DNA from: Syngnathus acus | Lineage: Eukaryota; Chordata; Actinopteri; Syngnathiformes; Syngnathidae | NCBI RefSeq assembly: GCF_901709675.1 | Contig: NC_051099.1 | Coordinates: forward strand, 5,768,001 to 5,832,000 | Direction: 5' to 3' | DNA: 64,000 nucleotides | Shown here: piece by piece, positions 24,890 through 34,651 of the stretch | How positions within the stretch are numbered: the stretch's first letter is position 1 | How the letters are laid out: each line of letters starts with the position of its first letter | Notes under the pieces: generated by a model | Told to the model about the DNA's origin: nothing | Database searches by the model: none | What the model saw: only the letters and a program-made list of their open reading frames with translations | Position numbers and translations under genes: made by a program

Positions 24890-25962
24890 GTGAGATGATG
24901 GCAACTAAAATCCCAGTGTGTCACCAAAAAATTGCAAAACCTGAACCACACTGGTCCTTAGCTCCTTCTTCTTCGAATATTGTTTTTCCCTCGCCAGTTC
25001 TGCCAGCCGTCACTCAGAACGAAAACCCGTTTCTTCTAAAACATCCTGGATAATGCATGAATGTGAATATTTGATTCCTCTCACCAGGCAGATAGAGTTG
25101 ACTAGTGTCAAAAAGTAAAGATATCTGGAGGGAATTTGAGCTTTCCGTCTACCCGAGCGAGAGCAGAAATCAAACATAATGTCAGACTTCCTCGCCCGTC
25201 ACTATCAGAAACACGCAGCGGATCCTTTCAGGTCGTCAGTTTGATCCGCCTCGGCGTGAGCGGCATTATTGAAGGTGATTTTGCCGCAGTCGAGCGGAAA
25301 GTCTGAAAAGTCAAGTCGGATTTTCCCGCCATCGCGTGTCAGAAACACAGCGGTGTCACGATTCACTTTTGAAGGTACTGAAAAACACTCCAATGAGTTC
25401 TACTTGCCAAACAACAATAAGATAAAAGCGACGACTAAGTCGTCCCCGCCAGAAGAGTACTCTTTAACTTCTTCCAATGGAACAAACGCTAATTTGATGT
25501 GACACCGAAGCGCTCACGGAATTTACCCGTCGGACGAGCGACGTGTGAGAAAGGCTACCTGGTTTCACTTACTGCAGTTCAGTTCATTATGTGGCGTTAA
25601 TGGCCGCTTTAATCGGAGGCGGGAACGGGTTGTCGAGCCGCTCGCAGCGCCCCTTTTTAAAAGCGCTTCCTCCATTACCTAGCATAATTGAGCCTTTTCA
25701 ATTTGGCTTCCGCCGTCTCCCGTCGAAGCGTTTCAAACTCCTCGTTTTCTACTTTGAAGATGGACGAGTAATTAAAGTTGCAGTTTTGTGTTCGCCGTGG
25801 CTTTACAAAGAACATAAAGATTTTACTTTCCCTTAAGGGTCAAATTAAAATGATTGCTCACAATATTGCTGTCCAATAAAAACATATTTTTTCCAATAAA
25901 ATGAAAACAGATCGGGAAATGGGAAATGATAGCAGCTGTTTTTTGCTTCCTTGCCGTTTCAG
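24890..25962 (+). other. ncam1: ncam1 intron 3
   Basis: A GT-AG intron of 1073 bases inside Ig2. No repeat family or further exon was recognised. The 194-codon frame that begins in exon 2 and runs to 25053 merely reads through introns 2 and 3. Confidence 0.85.
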
Positions 25963-26100
25963 TGCGATACAACATTATGGAAAACGGCCACCTGCTAATC
26001 CGCGGCATCAAGAAAATCGACGAGGGAGCGTACAACTGCGAGGCCCGTGTCATGGAGACCGGAGAGATCAACTTCAAAATGATCAACGTCATCGTGAACG
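25963..26100 (+). CDS. ncam1: ncam1 exon 4: C-terminal half of Ig domain 2
   Basis: 138 bases, phase 1 to 1, acceptor CCGTTTCAG and donor GGTGAG. The product reads RYNIMENGHLLIRGIKKIDE, then GAYNCEARVMETGEINFKM and INVIVN. The human counterpart is [35 protein letters not shown]. YNC closes the Ig2 disulfide. It joins exon 3 in frame to give KD-VRYN. The next intron is 74 bases. Confidence 0.96.
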
Positions 26101-26174
26101 GTGAGACTTTTCCGACCAGCCTGCCGCTCACAAATCTTCTAATTCGTGGTTTTGTGACTGTCGTGTGTTTTCAG

Positions 26175-26292
26175 TCCTGCCCACCATCCGCGCCAGGCAG
26201 TCGGAGGTCAACGGTACCGCCGACATGGGCGGGTCTATCCTCTTGGCTTGTGATGCCGACGGCTACCCCGAACCGATCGTCACGTGGGCCCA
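26175..26292 (+). CDS. ncam1: ncam1 exon 5: N-terminal half of Ig domain 3
   Basis: 118 bases, entering in phase 1 and leaving in phase 2 at CA|GTACGT. The product is LPTIRARQSEVNGTADMGGS, then ILLACDADGYPEPIVTWA. It matches human PPTIQARQNIVNATANLGQSVTLVCDAEGFPEPTMSW. It contains an N-G-T glycosylation sequon at the place of human N-A-T, the first Ig3 cysteine and the C-strand tryptophan. The phase-2 exit is confirmed by exon 6, which restores the frame. Confidence 0.95.
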
Positions 26293-27077
26293 GTACGTTT
26301 GACCTCTGGCCGCATTATGGAGGAGATGCTTGTTTTTAAATATCAACTTCCGAATTGTCTTTAAATTGGTTCAGGTGCCACACGAGCAACTCAGTTAACT
26401 CAGTCACCAGTCAATCGGTTCACTTCTTTGTCTGAACAAAAGGGATTCATCTAGTTCGAGGGAGTCTTCGTGTTTACAAGACCTATCTGAAGAGATTTGG
26501 TATTTTTTTAGCAACACAGAAACACAAAATCAGACTCCTCTTTTTTCGGCAGCGCTAGTTGATGGATGTGCTCTCACTCGCCCTGTTTTCCACCTGATGT
26601 GTTGGTGAGGATGATGATGATGAAGGTGCCTCAGCCACAGGAGGGTTGAGGTGGGAAGTTAAGTTACGTGAGGAGAAAACTGAGGGCTAAGCCATTTTTT
26701 TTTTCTCGATGGCTGTCGGCAAGGCTGTTGTGACTTTTTCAGGGTGGGGGGCTAAAGACGTTAGAGCAGAGGTGCCTCAGGTGAGTAGAAATATAAAACT
26801 AAGATTGATACCAATGGCTACCAACAGATGGTGGACTCCTCAGTACTTAAATGGAAATATGTGTAATTGTATTTTAAATTGAAAAAAAAAGCTTATTCTG
26901 TCAAATTGTTGAGTCTTTTTATGGCATGAATCAAGACAAAGCCTGAAAAAAAAAATGCATTTTTGTCAAAGCCAAAAGATCCATTTTCCACGTTCCCTTG
27001 TGATAGGAAGTCAGGTTTGTCTTTCATTCCCATTTTCTCTCTTTTTTTTTTTTTTTTTCCTCCTTCCCGGTCGGCAG
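26293..27077 (+). other. ncam1: ncam1 intron 5
   Basis: A 785-base intron ending in a long T/C tract and GGCAG. It contains a small (GAT)n-like stretch near 26610 and nothing else that I recognise. Confidence 0.85.
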
Positions 27078-27238
27078 CAACAACGTCATCCTTGAGTCGG
27101 GCGATAAGTACAGTCTGACTGAGGATGGCTCCGAGCTGGTGATTAAAGATGTCATCAAAGTGGATGAAGGAGATTACACCTGCATTGCCAGGAACAAGGC
27201 GGGCGAGATGAGCCAGGAAGTCAGTCTCAATGTGTTTG
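27078..27238 (+). CDS. ncam1: ncam1 exon 6: C-terminal half of Ig domain 3
   Basis: 161 bases, phase 2 to phase 1, ending TTTG|GTAAG. The product reads NNVILESGDKYSLTEDGSEL, then VIKDVIKVDEGDYTCIARNK and AGEMSQEVSLNVF. YTC is the closing cysteine of Ig3, and the human counterpart ends in IAENKAGEQDATIHLKVF. Ig3 is involved in the cis/trans zipper arrangement of NCAM. A (TG)6-type tract follows the donor, and the next intron is 72 bases. Confidence 0.95.
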
Positions 27239-27310
27239 GTAAGAAAAAAAAAAATGTGTGTGTGTGTGGCTCACAATGTAATTATTAATGGTTTGTTTTT
27301 TTCCAACTAG

Positions 27311-27453
27311 TGCAAGCTAAGATTACTTACCTGAACAACCAGACGGCGACCGAGTTCGACGATGAAGTCACCCTGACCTGCGAAGCCTCGGGAGACCCAA
27401 CGCCCTCCATCTCCTGGAGCTTCCAAAACAGGATGTTCTCCGAAGGGGAGCAG
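27311..27453 (+). CDS. ncam1: ncam1 exon 7: N-terminal half of Ig domain 4
   Basis: 143 bases, entering in phase 1 and ending in phase 0 at GAGCAG|GTAATG. The product reads QAKITYLNNQTATEFDDEVT, then LTCEASGDPTPSISWSFQN and RMFSEGEQ. It matches human KPKITYVENQTAMELEEQVTLTCEASGDPIPSITW. N-Q-T is the conserved Ig4 glycosylation sequon. The phase-0 end lets the exon join either the 30-base VASE exon or exon 8 directly. Confidence 0.96.
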
Positions 27454-28433
27454 GTAATGATGGAGAGCAAGGTGCTAATTAGTGCCGGGATCAACACTGA
27501 CAAAAAAATATTCTCTCCAATTCTATACAGTATACTGTTTATATGATTTTTTTATTTTTATAAAAACAAATTCTCCTCTTGATGAATGATACAGTCAGAG
27601 ATTACCCTTTATTGTTGAGCTTGTACGACCACACGGCATCACACCGAGTCGTGTCGAACGTTATATTGCCTGATTAAAACCGAAACCAGAGCCGCTTGCG
27701 TCATTTGCTTAATGAAATTCGACTCTCGCACTATCATTTCCAAGCAGTTTAACCTCGTAAAGGGTACAAGTTAGACTTTACTGCTTTTTAATCGTTCCTG
27801 TTAGAAGATTAAATCCAGGGAAATTGACAAAAAAAAGAAAGCCCTGGATGAGCCTTAAAATATTGAGTCAAAGTTATTGCAGTGGTAAGAATACGACGCT
27901 AAAAATTGAGTAACCTTGGTGGCATTTTGTTAACAATGAAGCCCAACCAATTACCGTGAGCGCAAGGAGTTTTTCTTTTAGCACAAAATAGGACAGGAAA
28001 ATGTATCTGTTACATTTGTCAAATGTAATTATTTCTTTTTCTGGTCAAATTTTGACTTCTCATAAAATAATGTGAAAGGCTGGACGCATCTCATGTAAAG
28101 AATGAGGTCATTTAATCTTCTAAAATTTCTTTCCAGGCACTCGACAGGTGCTATTTCTTTTTCCGGACTCTTAATTAGTGAAATCCACCGCTACGTTACA
28201 TGTCAACGGGGGGGCGTCTGTCAGAAAACAATTCAAGCGGCACGCATTTTTGTTCTAATGGCACAGTAGGCGAATCATTTTTCAGCACAGCGGGTCATTT
28301 CGAAGAAGTAGTCATTTCACCTTTGATACCCAATTTTGAGCATCATGTGACTCAGCCCCCCCCCCCCCCCTCCATGTGTGACGACTTTACGAAAGCCCCA
28401 CCGTGTCGTTGTTTTTGTGTTTGTCCTTTCTAG
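27454..28433 (+). other. ncam1: ncam1 intron 7a (before VASE)
   Basis: A 980-base intron that ends in the T-rich tract and TTTCTAG acceptor of the VASE microexon. A run of 15 C residues (28356-28370) lies 64-78 bases upstream of that exon. No other feature was recognised. Confidence 0.8.
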
Positions 28434-28463
28434 GCTTCGTGGACGCGACCTGACCAATATGAG
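28434..28463 (+). CDS. ncam1: ncam1 VASE microexon (alternative, Ig4)
   Basis: Thirty bases between TTTCTAG and GTATGG, phase 0 at both ends, encode ASWTRPDQYE. Mammalian VASE (the pi exon) encodes ASWTRPEKQE, also 30 bases between exons 7 and 8, so seven of ten residues are identical, six of them in a block at the start. Inclusion changes Ig4 to a more variable-like form. In mammals it rises as neurons mature and reduces NCAM-driven neurite outgrowth. It is too short for ordinary gene finders and is recognised by sequence, length, phase and position. Inclusion in this fish is inferred. Confidence 0.93.
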
Positions 28464-29453
28464 GTATGGCGACTAAAAAAAATTAGCCGTAGTTGCACGG
28501 GCCCCCAGACTTAACACGCTAGCACACCACCCTCAAGTGTTTCCACTCAAGTCACTTGAAGCGTGCGTGCTGTTTCACGGCCACTAACTGTGTTCACATT
28601 AGTCACGTAGCACACTTAATGTCATTCGTTTAGTGGACTTTCTTTAGCTTTTTGTCCTCTTTTCAAGGGTTTTATTATTTGGTTGTGCAACGGTCTGATG
28701 AGGTAATTGAGGGGTTGACGCCCGTCCATTGGCGTAACTACCGTTTGCTGTGCCTTTATATAAAAAAAATAGCAAGAGAGCAGAAAGCACATCTGGCACA
28801 CCAGTCGATGTTCACTTAAGAAGCCTTATCATTATGTGAAATTATTTGCACTTAATTGGAACACAGCATTGAATAACAACCTTGGAGAATGAGCCGCAAG
28901 CTGCGTCGCTAAGGGCAAATACATGATTAGAGTCTCGATAATTTTGTTTGTTGGCCTGTTAGCGAGCAGACTGCTTCCTGGTTCTCAGAGGACCATGCCA
29001 CTCTGATTGGACTGTACCAACTATATTTGGTTCTGCACCAAAATGGAATTGGTTCTTCTGTGGACACGGACTTAAAATTTCTATTCCTTCTTTTAGTGGG
29101 ATAGTCGTTAATAGAAACTGTAAGTTTTTTTACGATTTTAGTTCATGAAATTGAAAAAGGAAAATTGCTGCTATTTGTTTTTGGTCCCAGTTTGGCAAAT
29201 TTAGACGATCAGTCGAGTAGATTTAGACATCAAGAAGTTGCCCTTTGCCAGTAGATGAGTGTTGATACTGGGGGAAAAGAAAGAAGTGTCTTGACCTTTC
29301 CAGTCTGCACTGTTCTCACCATGTTCTTATCTCGACAGGGCAGGCGGCATTCAAGCCACCATTGAAATCATGTTTTCAATCCCAATGTTTCCAATCCGCT
29401 GGACCTTCAGAAACGGCCGTGTAGAACTGTAACTCTGTCAGATAGTTAGCTGC

Positions 29454-30209
29454 TAGGGGTGTAAATCGCGGGTTTTGTCACGATACGATATCATATCGAT
29501 ACAAAGGATCACGATACGATTATTGCCGATATCTTAAAGCCTGCTGTGATTCATTCACGATACATCACGATATAGTGCTCCACGATCGATATTTTTATTT
29601 ATTTTTTTAAAATAAAAAATATAGAACAATATCCTGATTTATAACAATTCATACGCAAAATCAACAAGGTACTGCAAACTCTTTATTTAGGAAATTACAA
29701 GAGTATTGTAGTATACAAAGTGCTTATTTTAACACTGAACTTTATCAAATTCCGATATTTTTTCTCATATAAGTAAAGAAAAATGAATATTCTTTCTTTT
29801 TTTGTAATACCATTAACTTTAAAGTGCATTACTGAACTATTATTTACAATAATTTTAATTGTCCGTTGAGCCATCTTTTCTTTGGAATCCAAAGTGCTTC
29901 CAAACGAATGACTTGAAGCCCAAAGGGGAGCGAATCTCCTCGTCTTCTTGGACACTAGCCATAGCACCAGCCCAGGAGCCGCGTAGTTGTCGGCTCCCCT
30001 TTCACGTGCCTGCTCTGCTCACAACACAACACTGCTCCCGGAAAGAGGAAGCAAGCAACAATGAACTGGATTTCAAAATAAAGTCGCGTCTAATGTCCGA
30101 GGTCAAACACGGCGATATAAATCGATGTTTACGTTTAGCATCGATGCCAATAAATCGTAGAGCATCATATCGATTAATCGATGTGTATCGATGAATCGTT
30201 ACACCCCTA
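29454..30209 (-). mobile_element. hAT-type non-autonomous transposon with 8-bp target duplication
   Basis: The left end reads TAGGGGTGTAA and the right end TTACACCCCTA, an 11-base perfect terminal inverted repeat. Directly outside both ends is TTAGCTGC (29446-29453 and 30210-30217), a perfect 8-bp target-site duplication as made by hAT transposases. Both subterminal regions are full of ATCGAT/CGATAC words in inverted arrangement. At 756 bp it is far too short for an active element. It keeps a transposase N-terminal fragment on the minus strand (29855-29962), which suggests derivation from a larger BED-finger hAT by internal deletion. The intact duplication suggests a fairly young insertion. 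Confidence 0.9.
29855..29962 (-). pseudogene. remnant of hAT transposase N-terminus (BED zinc-finger start)
   Basis: A minus-strand frame of 35 codons from ATG to TAA inside the hAT element. It starts MASVQEDEEIRSPLGFKS and continues FVWKHFGFQRKDGSTDN. The V-W-x-H-F-G-F motif is the hallmark of the first strand of the BED zinc finger found at the N-terminus of ZBED/hAT transposases. The zinc-binding cysteines and histidines that should follow are absent because the frame stops. It is therefore a relic and not a working protein. The family call rests on the motif and on the surrounding element. Confidence 0.7.
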
Positions 30210-30784
30210 TTAGCTGCACCTCCGAAGAAAATCACCTATTGATCTCTCATCCATCGCATTGGCATTGATCTCGTACCATCTTTAGCCGGGGTGCGCCAAT
30301 AGCGCTGCTCCAAGGCCGAACGCGTCTACGAGATCATCAATCAAAAGGCGCTGGCGAGCGTCGCTGTAAAGTCTCGAAGTGGCGTTTGTGGTTAAAGGAT
30401 GGAGCCGACAATCAGTCGACCGGGGGCCGATCGTCGAAACCTGCCCCGAGCTACCGTTAATGTCGACACCATTCAGGCAGTGTGGATGAATTACAGTTCT
30501 CCTGAATTCTACTTAATGATGCTGTGCTTGCTCCTTTCATCCATTCATAACATCTTACATCATCCACCAAAAAGAAGCCCACCAATTAACCACTTCACCG
30601 AAAAATCGTAATTTGTGTTCACTTGCACCAATTTCTCAGTTGTGTTTGTTCTAACAGTCCACGTTTAACGTCCAGTATTTCTGTCTTTCCAGGAGAGTGC
30701 TTACTCTGCATGGTTTTCCCGATCAGAATCGATGCGCGATCTGGTTTTCACAATCGATTTCCTTTTGTCTCTTCTCGCTCGCAG

Positions 30785-30935
30785 AGCCACGATGGAAACA
30801 TCGTGGTCCGTAGCCACGCCCGGGTGTCCTCCCTCCACTTGAAAAACGTCGACTTCACATACGCCGGGGAATACCTGTGCACTGCCAGCAACTCCATCGG
30901 TCAGGACAACCAGCCTGTGTACCTGGAGGTTCGCT
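30785..30935 (+). CDS. ncam1: ncam1 exon 8: C-terminal half of Ig domain 4
   Basis: 151 bases, entering in phase 0 after CTCGCTCGCAG and leaving in phase 1 at CGCT|GTAAG. The product reads SHDGNIVVRSHARVSSLHLK, then NVDFTYAGEYLCTASNSIGQ and DNQPVYLEVR. The human counterpart is LDGHMVVRSHARVSSLTLKSIQYTDAGEYICTASNTIGQDSQSMYLEV. The block VVRSHARVSSL is identical. YLC closes the Ig4 disulfide. Start 30785 is chosen over 30787 because only it keeps the frame with exon 7 and with VASE. Confidence 0.95.
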
Positions 30936-32281
30936 GTAAGTCTTCCTGACCCAAAAATTCTCTGCCAATCTAAAGATCCAAAGTGATCTGAGGCCGAGAT
31001 TTCGCTTCAAGTAGTCGCAATCCGAGACTTTTACAAACATTGAGGACTTAGAGACAGCCATTCCCAATCTTTACTGAGGCATCAAGACTTTGCTGCTCTT
31101 CCGCACGGTTGGTTCTCCTTTATTGATGGAAGGACTCTTCCAATTTAGAATGAAACGGTCATCAGATCAAAGCTAGGCACTGAGTCGCAATCCTGAAACA
31201 TTCTTGGATTATTATGCAGAGGAGGAGCGAGAGCCCAATTGATTTTAGATAACACCGGCACAAGATGTAGCTGAGCTTAAAGATTAAATCTCTACATGGG
31301 TCCTTTTCATCAGTCACAATTCTCAACTAGTGTTTCTAAGGACTGTGTGGCACAAGAACACCATTGATGCTAATTGTACAAGTCAAGATCTTGAATGGCC
31401 TGGGTTATTTCTATATTTCTAAGGAGGAACCCTATGGAATAGTGTCCAAAACCACCCCTTGATTGTTCTTCCACAGCAGAGCAAGCATTTGCTGAGGTAA
31501 AAAATGATTATCATTTTGGTTTTTCATCCAGCAGACTGTCAGGAATGATCTTAGGTCTACGTCAATGAGAGCTCCGGACAGATTAACTGGAGTCGAGGGT
31601 GGAATACCTCAAATATCATGGCGGACTGAGTTCAGGCGCTGACATTCTTTACCCGTGATACCTCATCAATTGGGAATCTTCCACGATGAGCTACGGCGAA
31701 ATGGAGTTTGACAGCATCCAGGCAACTTTTCGGGGTCTCCCCCTCCCGCCTCCTCCATTGTTGTTTGCAGCGGTTGGCAGACAAATCAATAAGACTCGCA
31801 ACAGCTCACTGAAATCAGCCGAGCGTTTCTTTTTTGCCATCAGGAGAAAGCTCAAAGCTGTTGGCCTTTATTTAAACTTGAGCTCCCCACGTGACTTGCA
31901 TGTCAAACCTTTTGCCACGCAGGTGAATAGACGCTGATCTTCGACAGACGGGACTGGTCTATTTCCCCTCGGCTGGATAACAATAGCTTTGCTTTAACAA
32001 CATAAATGACCATTCATTTGGGGACAATTTCTTGGATGGTTTTCAGTCTGGTAACCACAACAAACGCTGCTGGGTGTCCTGAGGGAAATGAAAAATGCGC
32101 AATAAAAGACTCAGCATGGTCACATTTGGCTCAGTGAACTCCGCTCACCCTGTGGATTGTTCACGCAAACAATGATTGGAGTGCTATAGTTTCTTTATTG
32201 AAGCACTTAGTATTTTCCTTCGAGTCGTAGAACCGAATAGGTTCCGGGTTAGCCGGCGCTAACTGTGGTGTGAAATTGCAG
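30936..32281 (+). other. ncam1: ncam1 intron 8
   Basis: A 1346-base intron between Ig4 and Ig5, ending TGAAATTGCAG. No repeat or coding segment was recognised in it. Confidence 0.85.
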
Positions 32282-32466
32282 ACGCACCAAAGATTCTGGG
32301 GGTGGTGGCGGTGTACACGTGGGAGGGGAACCCGGCCAACATCAGCTGCGGGGTGGAAGCCCACCCCGGGGCGTCTGTCACCTGGTTCCGAGATGGCCTC
32401 CAGGTGCCCTCTGTCAACACCAGCAACGTGAAGATCTACAGCACGCAGAGTAGCAGCTACCTGGAG
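32282..32466 (+). CDS. ncam1: ncam1 exon 9: N-terminal half of Ig domain 5
   Basis: 185 bases, phase 1 to phase 0. With the split tyrosine the product is YAPKILGVVAVYTWEGNPAN, then ISCGVEAHPGASVTWFRDGL and QVPSVNTSNVKIYSTQSS, ending SYLE. Human reads YAPKLQGPVAVYTWEGNQVNITCEVFAYPSATISWFRDGQLLPSSNYSNIKIYNTPSASYLE. N-I-S and N-T-S are glycosylation sequons. N-T-S sits at the place of human N-Y-S, one of the two sites that carry polysialic acid. Confidence 0.96.
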
Positions 32467-32549
32467 GTAACACTTTGGACAACATCTCTCTGTCTTAGGA
32501 TACAATTCAGTTGTCAAATGTTTGATTTGTTTTGGAATGGTCCGTTCAG

Positions 32550-32646
32550 GTGTCCCCTGAATCTCAGAGTGACTTTGGAAGCTACAACTGCACGGCAACC
32601 AATGCGATGGGGACAGAGTCCAAGGAGTTCATCCTCATCCAAGCAG
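32550..32646 (+). CDS. ncam1: ncam1 exon 10: C-terminal half of Ig domain 5
   Basis: 97 bases, phase 0 to 1, after CCGTTCAG and an 83-base intron. The product is VSPESQSDFGSYNCTATNAM, then GTESKEFILIQA. Human reads VTPDSENDFGNYNCTAVNRIGQESLEFILVQA. Y-N-C-T supplies the closing Ig5 cysteine and the second polysialylated asparagine of mammals (sequon N-C-T). The donor is GTTTGG, weaker than its neighbours but in the right phase. Confidence 0.94.
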
Positions 32647-33054
32647 GTTTGGGTTTTTATCACTTGACAAACGAGAGGATCTGGTTTAGAGAAGTTCCGG
32701 CTTGCTGGGTGCTCTTCTTGCTTTCATCCAGCTCCTGAGGTTTACTCATGTAACCCAAAAATGTACCTGAATGTTAACCTTTTTGACCCTTTTGCCTTCG
32801 AGTCCAACTATCTGTTTCCTTGACATGACACAGATACGGAATGTGGTTGACGCTGAGATGTTGCCACCTTAGGAGCTCTTATCAGAGCTACAATGGAAGC
32901 CAGACACTCTGTGTGTAATAATAGTCAGGACTCGGGTGTCAAGTTTTAATACTCGACCCCGTCTTTTCCATGTTAATGTTCTGTACATTCAAAACCGACC
33001 CGGAGTGGAGGTACAAAGTCGACCCAGTGTTGATCCCGAAATTTTCCATTGCAG
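32647..33054 (+). other. ncam1: ncam1 intron 10
   Basis: A 408-base intron between Ig5 and the first fibronectin domain, ending TTTCCATTGCAG. Nothing else was recognised in it. Confidence 0.85.
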
Positions 33055-33222
33055 AAGTGCCATCGCCACCAGAGATCCAACGGCTTGAGCCTTTCTCCAG
33101 CTCGGCTGCGGTGGAGTTCGACGAGCCTGTCTCATTCGGAGGTGTGCCCATCATAAAATATCGATTACAATGGCGCTCGGACGGCCAGGATTGGACCGGA
33201 AGGGACTACGATGCCACAGAAG
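33055..33222 (+). CDS. ncam1: ncam1 exon 11: first half of fibronectin III domain 1
   Basis: 168 bases, phase 1 to 1. The product after the split E is VPSPPEIQRLEPFSSSAAVE, then FDEPVSFGGVPIIKYRLQWR and SDGQDWTGRDYDATE. Human reads TPSSPSIDQVEPYSSTAQVQFDEPEATGGVPILKYKAEWR. Fibronectin landmarks are the P-x-P start, FDEP, GGVPI-KY and the W-R strand. In mammals this domain carries the acidic patch that polysialyltransferases recognise. Here the first aspartate is glutamate and the E of DEPE is V. Confidence 0.95.
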
Positions 33223-34525
33223 GTGAAACAAATCATTTTGATCGATTAATTGACAATGCGCAAGCGTGGTTGCTAGGCAACACCGATCGACGCTCGCTCA
33301 CGTTTCTGTCCACGCATCCGCTCTCAACTACGGTCAGCCCGAACTTGATGCGAAGCACACGGTCAATGCTTCCCTTCCATCAGCTTTTTTGCGGACAAAC
33401 AAAAAGTCAGATTCTTTGACGTGACAGAAGGAGGGGCAGATACCGCTCGAGCTATCACCAGGAGCTAATCCAAACATGACAGAGCTGCACGCGGCCCGAC
33501 GTCTGACCGAGAGCGAGCCTGAAATGACAGTCGGCTTCGGGCCCCAGATAATAGCCCCGTCCCGTCGAGATGCTGCAGCGCTGACATATCTGAATGCTTT
33601 CTGTCCCGTTTTGCCGCATGGGGCGTATCTGTCAGCGGATTTGCTTGCCGGTTGCTGTCATCTCACGGTCCGAGAGCCGCCTGTCATGTAAACTGATGCG
33701 CGAAGGGATGCACTTTGCATTTCCCTGTCGCATGTGCTCAACATTCATCGGTAAATTCAGGAATAAGACAAAACGGCAAAAAAACATCCAGCCCTTTAAT
33801 TAAATCAATAAAGCCCCGCCTGGTTGGCGCTTAGAAGTCATAAAACCCACTTTGGGTGAAGAAAAGGCTGACCAAAACAGACATAAAACCCGAGAGCTGC
33901 ATTTGCGTCAGCTCTTGTCACGTCCCTAAAAATTGTACTTGTAATAAAAACTTTTACCAGAACAGACACTTCCAATGAAGAAATAAATTCACTACAGATC
34001 AGCAATTGTTGGCCCACACTGATTTAAGTTACCTCTGATTCCATTTTTGACCCAAAACAGCAGCACCTACTGGGAAAAAAAAAGTCTTCACTTTTGTGAG
34101 ATGAGCCAAAGTGTATCGTTGGTGCTGGCATGCTCTTGCTGATAAAAAGCAGGACTGCCATCACATGTTTAAAAAAAGTACTGCCACATGTTGAGATGGA
34201 GGCCAAATCCCACACAAGAGCCATCCTTAAATAATAACGCTTTGGGTGTCTCAGTCAAACCTCATGAAAGAGTGATTTCAAAATTTGAAATTCAAAATCA
34301 TCTTTGCCTCTTGGCTGAATGAATTGCACAGTGTATAAATAAACACTGGCTTGACTGTTAACAACAATAACAACTGATGCTAATCCCTCCCGTGTCAATA
34401 ATGTGCGTCTCGTTATTTTGTCGTCGGAGCATGTTCCCACGGGCAAATAAACTTCATCGAAAACATTTCATAATGGTTGCTGTTGGAAGTTTGTTTCATG
34501 TAAATGGCAATTTTCCCTCCGACAG
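33223..34525 (+). other. ncam1: ncam1 intron 11
   Basis: A 1303-base intron inside the first fibronectin domain. Frames at 33476-33803 look like chance and have no splice support. No repeat family was recognised. Confidence 0.85.
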
Positions 34526-34651
34526 ACTTGACCGAGTTCACCATCGGAGGCCTGACGCCTGACACCAACTACGAGGTCAAGATGTCCGCCATCAACGGCA
34601 AAGGCGAAGGCGAGAACAGCGCCGTCGTCAAATTCAAGACCGGACCCATCC
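34526..34651 (+). CDS. ncam1: ncam1 exon 12: second half of fibronectin III domain 1
   Basis: 126 bases, phase 1 to 1, acceptor CTCCGACAG and donor CCGTACGTAC. The product is LTEFTIGGLTPDTNYEVKMS, then AINGKGEGENSAVVKFKTGPI. Human reads GIVTIVGLKPETTYAVRLAALNGKGLGEISAASEFKTQPV. GGLTPDTNYEVKMSAING is the conserved fibronectin F-strand motif (L-P-T-Y-V). In mammals the optional muscle-specific and AAG segments are inserted after this exon. Confidence 0.95.

Larger units (their letters stand above)
28464..30784 (+). other. ncam1: ncam1 intron 7b (after VASE)
   Basis: A 2321-base intron containing a complete 756-bp hAT-type element (29454-30209). The rest holds no recognisable exon. The frame at 30623-30949 is exon 8 extended backwards into intron. 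Confidence 0.85.

Noticed and set aside
24469-25053. 194-codon frame read as one continuous coding region
   Set aside because: It reads through introns 2 and 3. The clear donor and acceptor sites at 24676/24746 and 24889 give the true NCAM1 sequence.
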